Positions 12,701-24,500 of a DNA stretch of 64,000 bases are shown here, piece after piece. The DNA is from Bostrychus sinensis (lineage: Eukaryota > Chordata > Actinopteri > Gobiiformes > Eleotridae), in NCBI GenBank assembly GCA_020698575.1, contig CM036257.1, forward strand, positions 20,785,520 through 20,849,519. The letters run 5' to 3'. Under the pieces are notes generated by a model, which saw only the letters and a list, made by a program, of their open reading frames with translations, ran no database searches and had not been told where the DNA came from. Both the position numbers and the translations under genes were made by a program. Every line of letters begins with the position of its first letter. Positions within the stretch are counted from its first letter, which is position 1.

Positions 12701-15700
12701 GCGGAAGGGAAGGGGGTAACCAAACCAAGTAAAGCTGATCCCAGTTGCATTGTTGTTATTATTTTTGATAAATGAGAGATAGTACTTGTTTTCTACTCCT
12801 CCAGTACAGCCAATAAAGCTTTTCTGTCTATTGTTTCTCTTTTTCCTAAAGATGCAATTAATATGTCAAGAGGTTCAGAGTCTAAGAGTGGACAATATTT
12901 AGATGTACACAGAAGTACCTGTTATTAGCAACTATACAAATTTAAAGCACACTATGTAACATTTTCACTCTAAATACCCACCGAAGGATTAAAGAGAACA
13001 AATACTGTGACACAACTCACATGGGACCCTTGGCTTGTTAATAATGGTTCTAAAAAGTACCAATATGCGTTGCCCTTAAGCTCCATACAAACTCAGGTGG
13101 ATTATGGCCCTATGTACCCTCGATGGAGACTGGAGCTGTGGGCTGAGTGTTGGGAAAGAGGAAGTGTCTGAGGCGGCAGGAAGCCTAGCCCCGGCTTTCC
13201 CATGCTCAAAGGGAACCAGGAAGTGGATATTACAACTGGCCCCGAGCTTCGGTGCCTATACGCTGATAACTACAGCCACTTTAGATATTTACAGTACAAT
13301 AGGTATTCTCAAGTGACAGTGTCTGATAGCTTTTTTATCATTTTGATTGTTTATTTTATCAGGAGTCCAGGGCTAATCAACTGCTTCTGTTTGTAAACTC
13401 ATTACAATCAATTGCTATACATGTTACTGTACACTGTGTTCTTATTGTTGTCTGAAGTGTGTCCAAATCTGGGTTTACCTGTGTGACTACAGCTATTACT
13501 CATTTTCATGTACTATAAATAATAAACTACTTAAATTAAAGAGTTTTGGCTGCTTAAAAATAGGGAATAGACTTAGTATGCCCAGTCTTTTCCAGCTCAG
13601 CCTTTGAAACACCACAATACTTAAGTCACAATGTGTCTGAGTGGAGTTTGTGTGTCCTCTCAGTCTTACTGAGACACACATGTATAGGTGAATTGGCCAT
13701 ACTAAATTAATGAATGTGAGACTGAATGGTTGTCCGTCAGTCCTGTGACTAACTCATCATTGCTTAGAAGGATGTACCCTGCCTAAGGCCCACAGTTGCT
13801 GGGGCAGGCTGCACCCACCTACAGTGATGACTTAGGGTGCGTTTCATAAATTGCTATTACTACAACAACTACTAATGCTGCTGCTGCTGCTACTTAATGG
13901 GGTCTAAAGAGCTCCTACTATCTTACTACCATCCTGCAACAGAAATCCACTGGTTACTCTCCTTTGCTCTATTGCAGAATGCAGAGGATGGTCTATGTTG
14001 TTTAGTATAGCATCCATCTGATTATGGACATGTTTAATCACATCCCAGGCTTCATGCAGGTATCCTTAGGGTCTAATTTAATGCTTTTTAATGTCATTTA
14101 AGGCCTTAATTTTTGCTAAATCAATTTAATGACTTTTAATGCTTTTTAATGTTCTGCAGGAACCCTGCATATAGAACAAAACTTACATACAAGTTATGTC
14201 AATGTCATTTTCAGTACTAGTAAAATCCTGACAAATAGCATAAAAACATACAATGGTGAATGTAGGAGTCAAGTGTAACTGGTTCAGAGTAACATGTGCA
14301 TCTTAGACACACTATGATATCATTTGACAAGAGTTGGCAGTGTTTTCTGCATTGCTGTAGAATGCATAGGCCCACAGTATAAAATAACCTGTATGTGCAG
14401 ACTGTAAATTGTGTGGCATATAGCAACAAAACACAGCCAATTAGGCATAGTGTGTCAGCCATATTCAACAGGATTGGTGCAGCACACATAATTTGTCTGT
14501 ACAGATATATAGAAAAGGTGAAAAAAAATCATCATTATTTTGACTATAGGCCATGAATAGCAGTGACACACAATCAGTATCGATAAGACAGTGTGAGATA
14601 TGCATTACAATATAACAGTAAAATGGGACAGACACAGGCCTGAGGCAGGATAGTATGGTCCCCTGAGGGTATCTCTGTGTCTTGCTGTTCCACACCATTA
14701 CTGCTTCCCCCTGAAAACGGCCCTAATGGTTAAACCAAGAAGCTAAACGGACACTCAGGACTTTTCATGCACCGTTAAGCCTGGAGCTTTCTGAGCGGGG
14801 TTTCTGGACGGACAGCGGGAAATCTGGGTTAGACCTGGAAGAGACTATAGGGATTAAGGGACAAAGGAATATTCAGATAAAGAAACAAGTAAATCTAACA
14901 TCTTTTTAAACTGAAAGGGCTACATAACCACAATCAGGCTAAGTAATATAACTTTTATTTATTGTTACTGCAGTATCATTTATTGTAATATCTATATAGC
15001 AAAAAAAATACTTAGCTCTTTAATGAGAGCGTTCAATCAAACTGTGGTGCAACTGTGACCTGATTTATTCTACATTTCTTTTAAACGTGTGTAGTCCTGG
15101 TTTAGCTCTGATCTTGTCCCACATTTAGTCCTGGTTTAGTCTTAAAATTAGCCATAAGTTAGATCTTGTTTACTCCTCTTTCGCACTTTGTTAAATGTTG
15201 ATTTAGCTTTAGCATAAATAGGTGGCAGTTCATCCCCAACCTTGTTTTAAGTTTATATTAAATTTAATTCATTTTAATAGTTACAATATTCAAAATAGTT
15301 ATCAAATTTTGCATATTTTCTCTAATACAGTAATTCCCATCAGGTATGATCTTGGGAACAAACATTTTCCCTTTTAATTCTGATTACATATTTCAGTTTT
15401 ACAAGCTTGTCTACAACTTAACCCTAAGCTTATGATCAAAGTATCACATAATATGTCAACACAACACAAACTAACCTAACCCAACATGTCCATGATTCAA
15501 TTTTTGGTCTAGACCCACATGTTAAGAAAGCAAGTTCATAATATAACTTTAATATAATAAGCCTTTTACAAACTTACAATTTCAGTGCATGTCTTATTTT
15601 GTTATGGGGCTGCATTAAAGCATAGGCGGAAGCTCAAATGATAATATTAGATAACTCAGCTTGATTAACTTTTCTTTGTAAGGTATAAAATAGGAGCACA

Positions 15701-18492
15701 ATACACTCTTCAGTATTTACAAAATATAACATAATATAGAAATTTGTTATTTCCTACAAGCCTCATCTGTCTTTCACATTTTTTGCTAACGCTTCCAAAA
15801 TGTGACAAGAGCTGAACGGCCAAATAAAACCTGCTGAGAAGAAAATGTTATGCACACTTGAACAAAAATGCAAAACAAGCCTTGCCCTATTCAATACACG
15901 CAGATGTGGGATAACAGTCCATACCTTTAGGGGAAACAGGGACGTTCCCGTGGGGAGGTTTCTCTTAAAAATGCAGGCTTGGGGTTTACTGCCTTTGTCT
16001 CGGTGGAACGATTTTTCACTGGGACCTCTGCTTGGGTCAGGGGTAGAGGAAAGAGGGCTTAAATGACCTGAGACCTACCTTGGGGCACGATGGGACCCTG
16101 GGTAAATTGGGGAGAAGCAGCTTTGACACAAAAGTGTGATATTTCTCTTACAGTGCCCCCGGAAGCTCAGACATTTACAGCCGATGCAGAGGAAGAATAA
16201 CAAGGAGCCAAAAAAAAATGTGTGAGTGAGTTACCTGTCATGGGTTCGCATGAAGTCCCAGGATTTCTTTGTGCCATTCTGGAAGAACAAACAAAACACA
16301 TTAAACTTTTATTTTTTTTTATATTTTTCAAAGCTAAAAATTGAATTAAATTTTCTTCTTTCTTTTAATCACCTTATATAGGAATCATCAGAAAAAAAAG
16401 TGTTAAGATATCATATAGCCTGCGCCCAATGCTATTATATTAGAGGCAGCTGCTGAAGGTGAGTATTGAGCATTGATTTCAAATTTTGAGTTAAGGGAGG
16501 AGATATAAGTATGCAGTTTTGGGGGGGGTTTGAGGTTTAATCGCCATATAATACACGTAATACACACTCCAATAGGGGATGCAGTTAATGGCCATTGAAT
16601 TAATGATTGGTGATAAAAAATATTAATCAGTAGTTAGTTAAGTAAGTATTAAGGATTGATTTCAGATTTTGCTGTAAGAAAAGTGGTTAAAATTAGCAAT
16701 TACTTCTACTGTAATTTAGAAAACTGTTTAATAACCATATATTACCAAACTGTAATAGGTATCATCTTTGAAATAGACCTTAAGATGTCATACAGACATT
16801 ACTGTATACTTTGGCACACTCCAATAGGACACGCTCCCATTGGCTGTTGAATTAATGGCTGCTGAAGAAAGTAAGAGAAAGTGTGTAATTTAGTGCTGGC
16901 TATGTGTACTTAAGAAAACAGGACAAAAAACAAAACATGAATAGAAAAAAAGTAAAGCAAAGGCAAAATGTGGATAAATATTGGTAATACATTTACAAGA
17001 TGTTTATATTTTAGGAAGGTGAGGGATTTAATAAGGTTACACTTCTTCATCTTCCTGTTCATGCATTCCTGTTCACTTTATCTAGATATTTTTGTATTTT
17101 TTGTCTTCTCTGTCATTTTTTTCTACAGTGAGTATTATACATTTTATATTTCCATGCACATGTTGGAAATAAACATATCAATTAGTATAATAGTCAAAAT
17201 GTTTAACAAGGTTTTGATGTAATTGTATTAGTATTTTTAGAAGGCAATCTTGTTCAGTGTAAGATTTTGTATTAAAATAGAAAAAAGGAAGGGTGGCTCT
17301 GCTGTTGTTGATGAAAGACGGGTGAAAAAATTTAATCTGGTAGTGGAGCTTTAAAAGAAACGAGACACTATTGTTCTGTTTCTAGCATCAGTCAGTGTAG
17401 GTGTTAAATCACATCTGATTTTCTAAAATGGGATGACAGTGAAGCCAATTAGCTCCTTCACAACCTACGCGTGTTTGAACATGTTGAATGAATATCTCAG
17501 CCACACCCAATAAAAACATCTGCAAAACAAAAGCCTCGGAGGAAGTAAATATGACAAGCATCGAGTTTGGTGCAACACAAAACCAACCCAGTTTCCACAA
17601 ACCACTGATGCACTGTTTTAGAAATCCAGATATAGCGATTTCTAGCATTTGGTTTGTGTTTGCGTGTGGCTCATGCTGCCTTTTTTTTTTAACAAGCTGT
17701 TTGGTGGGGCTCTCCAAGTTCTGGCGGGTTCTTGCGGGTACCATCCAAAACATGTCTTTGGTTAATTGGTGAATCTAAATTGCCCATAGTGAATGATCTT
17801 GTTGTTTAACCCTGTTATTAACCCTGCTTTACGCCCAAAGTAGCTGGGATAGGTTTCAGTCCTCCCGTGACACATTCTGGCCCTATAATAAATAACATTC
17901 AGATCCAAAACATTTTATATTTTGGCATTACTGTTTGGGAATCAGACATTTTGCTTTAAGAACAGAGAGTCAAGAGAACTAGAAGCACTTGGAGAGTGCA
18001 GACCAGCACCAAGTCAAGACGAGGTGTGCTGAATCCCCAACAAAAACTACGCATTACTACCTACAGGCCCATTACTGACCTTTCCTGAAAATGTCATCAA
18101 ACCAGACCCTTTCTTTTTGAGGTTTTGTGCTAACAGACTAACAAACAAACCAAAGAGCAAACCAATGTCAAGGAAAACATAACCTTCTTGGCAGAGATAA
18201 TTATATTGAAATATTAAGTTGTGAGTATACTACTCTCTATCTTTAAATAAAATAAAAAAAACACAGCATGACTAATGAGAAGGGGTTTTTATGTTTTAAA
18301 CTAGCCCACAGACGCATATTCCTCTCATATGTTTTACAAATAGGGTAAAGTCGGCCTACATATTGTGTGCCTGAGGACTCGTGGCCTTGATTCAGATTTA
18401 GGCTACACCTCCTCTCCACCCACCAGCTCCTCGGTCTCAGGGACGACAGCTTTACTGGAGCACCCTCATTTCTGCTACAATACATGCCTCCG

Positions 18493-18524
<32 letters not shown>

Positions 18525-21500
18525 GTGTGTTCAGCGCAGCTCAGTACCACCCAAGAAAAAAAGGGAGGAGGTGAAATGTCGAGCTAATTGCACCGATAAC
18601 ATCAGGCATAATAAAGCTACTGTTGTGGCAACAGGATCTGAGCTTGGGATGTGTGACTGTGCCAAAGACGTACTTTCGGCTCAAATGTGCAACTTTCAGA
18701 TCTCTATCGGGAACAAATCAACTCAACACAAGAGCAATTTGTAAAGATGGAAAAAGTGACAGTGTAATCCTAACAGTGATGGATGTTTGGTGGAGGTTTT
18801 AGTACTCCAAGTTTATTTTACTCAATTAAATCCAAAGAATGTTTTGATGTGGGTTTTATTGCACACCTCAGCTTACTCAATTCATCAAGTCATAGTCCTC
18901 AATTTGCCTATCATCCATTCATCATCCATCAAAGGTGAGACAAGCAGAACCTGAAGAGAACCCATGTATACCGAGACAGAATAGCAGTCGCTAAGAATTT
19001 AAACCATGACCTCGCCATGACCTTCCTGCTTTGATGCAGAAGTGCTAACCATCTCTTGTTACCGTGCTCTATCGCTGGGTACTCCGGCTTTCTCCTAACA
19101 GGAATAGGAAGAAAATAAATCAATATTATGGCTGCACAATATTTATGGAAAAACATATTGTTAATGCATAATAAACATGTATGCCTAGGCAAGTCAAAGC
19201 TTTATATCACACTGTAATGTCATGCCTAAAATAGTAAAAAGCTGTTTGACTAGTGAAAGTAGAAGCTACAGCGGCTTCAAATGCAACTACAAATACCTTC
19301 TCTGTGTTATATCCACAAATATAGTTATAGAAATCATTCAGGACTCTATCCCTTCAACTATGGGCAACCTTGGACAGTGGTCACTTAGTTCATGGGCTGA
19401 GACATAGAGACGTACGCAGACAGACAGCCATTTAGCCAGAGAAATACCAGGAGTAGTACAAGAACATGCAGCACACTCCAATCTGGGAGATTGTGTGACG
19501 GCCAGCCTAAAGATCTAACCCACGACCTCTTTGCTAAGGGTGCTAAATTTACAATCATATTATGTATATTTCCTTCATATCGTGCAGTCCTAATACACAT
19601 AAATCAATTTTATGTCTGATTTAAAATGGCCTATTTCATACAACTGTGGGGAATTTTATACACTTAACAGCACAAGGTGATATTTGAACATCAGTAGCCG
19701 TCTCACATAAACACACTTTATGATCTACTTATGTTCATTTACACAACATGATTATTTTCTAAACTGTCCATAAAACCAAACAGCGGGATTTAATGGGATT
19801 TCCAGAGTAAATTGTGCTGTGATCCCCCCGAACGTCAGCACCAAACCCGCTTATTTACTCTCGCCGGTGGGACAAATGCGTTCAGTCATGCTTTTGCAGA
19901 CATCTATTGCTATAATTATTATGAAAAGTGAGTTTGTCTTGTACATTTTATTCCCGCTTCAGGCTAACCACGCCCATCTCTTTACCTCGGTCAAAGCAAA
20001 TAGCATTGAAGGTATGCTTTGATAAATCATCTCTCGTGACTGAGGCGGCGATGCACCTCCCTTGGTTTGTAACCAGGCCTTGTTGAGTAAATCTTGATGC
20101 TTAGTATTTTTCCTGTCGCTAAGTCTTTCAAAGCCAAATTGTAGGTTATCTATTCTGTGTGGGTAATATGTTGTGCACAGAAAAACAATGATGTGACTGA
20201 TCCTACTGGCTGGTCAAACTGGTTTATTATAGGAAAAATGGTGGACTATGAATTAGGCAACAACAGCTTTGTTATAAACATTATAAGAATTAGCCTCTGT
20301 GTGATTTTGTTACCATTTCTCTTCATGTAAATATGGTGAAATGTATTGCATATTTTTTTTTTATGTTACATTCAAAAATAGGCTACTTTTTATTGTAAAC
20401 ATGTTGGATCAACGGCTGTGTGGTGAAAATGCCCCTAGTGCATGAATGCTTGAGAGTGAATGCTTCTGTCACTGTATGTTATCAAGTGTCAGTCCTGTGA
20501 CTAGCTGAGTAAAATGTGGAAAGCCTAAACAAGCTTATTGAAATTATTAAGCTAGGACATTATTTGGGACAAAGGGGAGGTTTTAATTTCTTATGGATTA
20601 AGACAGATACAGCCATGGTTCTTAAACTTTTCACACCAAGTACTCCCTCAGAAAATATTTGGTTCTCAAAGGACCATCTCTAATGAACTAAAATGAGCCT
20701 AAACCATGCCTAAACCAGGACTAAACAAAGTCGAAATTTGTAATAATCAAGGACAAATCCAGGACTGAAGAAGGAATAAATGAGGACCAAACCATGAGTA
20801 GCCTCAACTAAAGCAGGTCTAAACCAGGACTAATCAAGGACAAATCCAGGACTAAACCAGAAGTAAACAAAAAACTAAACCAGGACTAATCCAATCTCAA
20901 CTACAGCAGGGCTAAAACTAGAATAAAACTGGCTCTAAATTAAACTAAATCAGAGCTTAAACTGCAAAAGGCTCCTGAGTACCATCAGAAGAGGCCTGCG
21001 TACCACAGTTTGAGAACCACTGAAATACAGCATAAATGGCCAGTAAACATTCAGTAAAAAACTGTGTAAAGATTCTGGTAGTACTGACTAGGAAGGCCAA
21101 ATCTTATCTTTTGCTTAGCATTGCATTGACAATATAGGATATATTTTGCTAATTTCTAATCGATCTCAAAAGTATCTCCATATAAAAAGACAGGAGCTTG
21201 GGTTAACTTGGATATCATGGGACCTACCTTAAAAGTCTCTCAAAGGTGAAATCTTAAAATCGCATTATTTTTGCAAAGAAAAGGTTTTTTGTTTGTTATG
21301 ATAAAACATAACAATGCAATACTAAAAATGGCATGGTTTTTTTTTCTGCAAAAGCCTATGAGGTAAACTCCAGTGTGGCACACATTGATCCTCGCTGCAA
21401 GATCCCGTCAGCGCTCACAGATGGTGGGGTTCCCCTCATTACTCAGGACACTTGCTGAGAGGGGGGCAGAGGGGGGTGGGGAGGTGCTGGGCGTCCCGTG

Positions 21501-24500
21501 GGACACGCACAATCATGGCCGACACGGATTACGACAGAGTGATTAGCCCAAAGGGAGAGAGCGAGTGAGAGAGAGGAAGAGGGGACGCTGGGCGAGGACC
21601 TTGAGTTTAATTCGGTCCCTCTGGCTTTGGGCATCAGAAATGACCGTCTTGAGTGTGAATGGCCATTGTGAAAGCCATGTACAGCATTGATCTTTTAGGT
21701 GCTTAAAGTCTAATAACCATCACATCACGCTCACACTCCTCCTGAGCTAAAGCCGGCAGCTGCAGCAAAGAGGGAAAAAAAAAAAACATCAGAAAGTGCG
21801 GTCCTCAGTACAAAAGCACTCTTTGAATCCCACAATATGCTGTTTTAAGCCTCGGTCTTTGTGCATCGCTGCAGCCACAGGACTATCATGCACACACTTT
21901 GTCAAATAGGCTGATAATGAGTGTGTTTTCAATACAGCCAAATCTGATTTCAAGCAGACAGACAAACAGAGTTAATCACTCCTGAAATTCATGCCTCTGA
22001 AACTATACTGCATACATTTTTACACACATGCTGCACTGTAACTTGATATGATACTTAGCAATATTCTTCATTCTAGTACATTGTTATGATTATGAATGTA
22101 TGAAGAGGGCTGCATCAGGTAGGGCATCTAGAGTGCAAGAGGGCAGATGATTTACTGTGGTAAAATGGAAAAGCCAAAAGGAAAGAAAATACATAATATG
22201 AACTTACATTCTTCAAAATGCATAGCTGCTTTTTTTGCCAAATGAGGAACATCTTCCATAGTCATGATGGCAGCTATTGAATGTGGACAGGCCACTTAAA
22301 GACTTTTTTGAGCTTTTAATGTTTATAAAGCCTGTACACTGTCACCGGCGTTGTTCTAATAATTTCAGCACTCACACTACTGTCGCTAGGAAACAGTCAG
22401 TACATTTATCTATCTGTTAGCATCATGTTGCTAATAGCCAATGCCAAATAGCCTTGTATCCTACTTGTCAAATCAAAATCTTTTTGTGCACTAAATGTGA
22501 CCAGTGAACAGAAATAAAGCACCTGTGTTATGATCAATTCTATGTGCCATGTATTGATCTTTTGACATGTTTCCAATCAATTCAAAGCCAACAAAGGGAG
22601 ATTTATTTCAATATAATATCATAGTCACAGTATTCAAAAATGCCATATTATCTAGTGATATCATAATCTTTGCACATAAATCCTTCTGATACTTTTGGCT
22701 GGTTTAAAATATTAGTACATAAAACAATAACAGTATTGGTATTGGTTGTGGTGACCTCACAATAGTCTCCAAGTACATAATGCTAAAAGTACAAATCCTC
22801 AACAAAAAAATCACAGAAATCATGTTCCCCAATAAGATATGACATATTACTGTATGTTCTACCAGTATGGGTTATGCACTATATGCCATATTTATGAGCT
22901 GGAGACTTAAATCCCTGCTGCTTTTAATTTTTAAACTCTATCTGAGCTACAGAGGGCCATTCAGAAACTGCACTGATAAAATACTAATGCTCTGGGTCTG
23001 TTCTCAAGGAAATTATATCCCACATATGCTCCTGATATCACAGACTCACTGGTTTCCTCCCTGGATTTTACAGTAACTGCCAAGAGATACAGCCTCAGCA
23101 AGTGGTACCAAGATCCAGAAAGGACTCCTGTGGACTCCCAGACTGATAATTGTTTGATAGGGATTTGAAAATGCTGGTTTTCGTGACTATGAGGCTGAGG
23201 AAATTCTGCATTGTATGAAGTGATGCATGTTTTCTGATTAAGGTTTAATAGGCCATGTAAAGTTTTATTTATTAGTGAGTATAGCCGCAAAAAAATGAAG
23301 AAAGCATGGATTCAGTATGTGATGCTGAATATTACAGTAACGATATGACTTGTTATCTGAATCAGTTTAGCCGTAGTAAAGTTGACAAGGATTATATAGA
23401 CTCTTTTAGTGGTCAAACAATATGGCTGCATTTAAAAGAATAATGCTTGTGCCACTGTATGGCTCAGTGGTAGAGCTGTGGCAGGTATGCATGGCAACTA
23501 CAACCTTAGCCACCAGATATGACAATCATGGATAGGGATGGGTACCATTCAGATTTTTTTTATACCAGTACATATACAATACCCGTTTTTTGATACCAGT
23601 ACCTGAATGATACTTTTTACGATACCTATGGTTTGCTAATTCATCTTCCACAATCATAAAACACAATAATATTGAATAAAAGACATTTTGGAGCAGAATT
23701 CTTAGCTGTAAGTTAAAACCAGTACCAAGTTTGTATGATTTATCCTGTTATTTATTTGATTCATACATGCAAAAAAACATTAAAGGTCCCACTAGGTATT
23801 CAAACTTGGTATCAAATAAAACTTTTTTTTTTTCAATACGGGTAGTATTGTAACTTTTCTTTTGATACCACAAAGGTATCATTTAACGGTTCCCAGCCCT
23901 AATCATGAATAACTGAGATGCTTTTGGGAACTAATCGACTGCATGTAGGTAATGTCAGAGCACTGGAGTCAAACATTAGCATGTGTATCTAAGTTTAGCT
24001 GTTTTATTTAACATAGCAATTACAATCTATAACTATCATAAGCAAAAAGTTACACAATTTACAAATTTTTCTGTTATGCTGGAGTTACAGAAAGGTGTTG
24101 GACCACCACCACAAAAACTACTTTGAACAGTTAACTTGATCAAAACACTTTCAGATCTGGCTCCTATCGACATAGATTTAACATATATTAACAACAACCA
24201 CCCCATTACATAATTGCAATTATTTTCTTTGTATGAGTACCCACTAGTGGCTACTGGACAAGATCAATACTTCTAATGAATAAATGCAGGTCAATTAGCC
24301 CAATGTGGGACTGTGAGTCAACATAAGCACAGTAACGACGATGAGAGAGGTTTCCCCAGAGTCAACAAGAGGTGGTCAGCTGCTCTGAAGGGCCAGTCGA
24401 CGAAGACAAACACTAATGACACACACTCGGGATGAAGAGGCCTATTACACGAGACATTATCCACTCAGGAGTGCGCTTGTATGTGGAGAGCACCTCTGAG

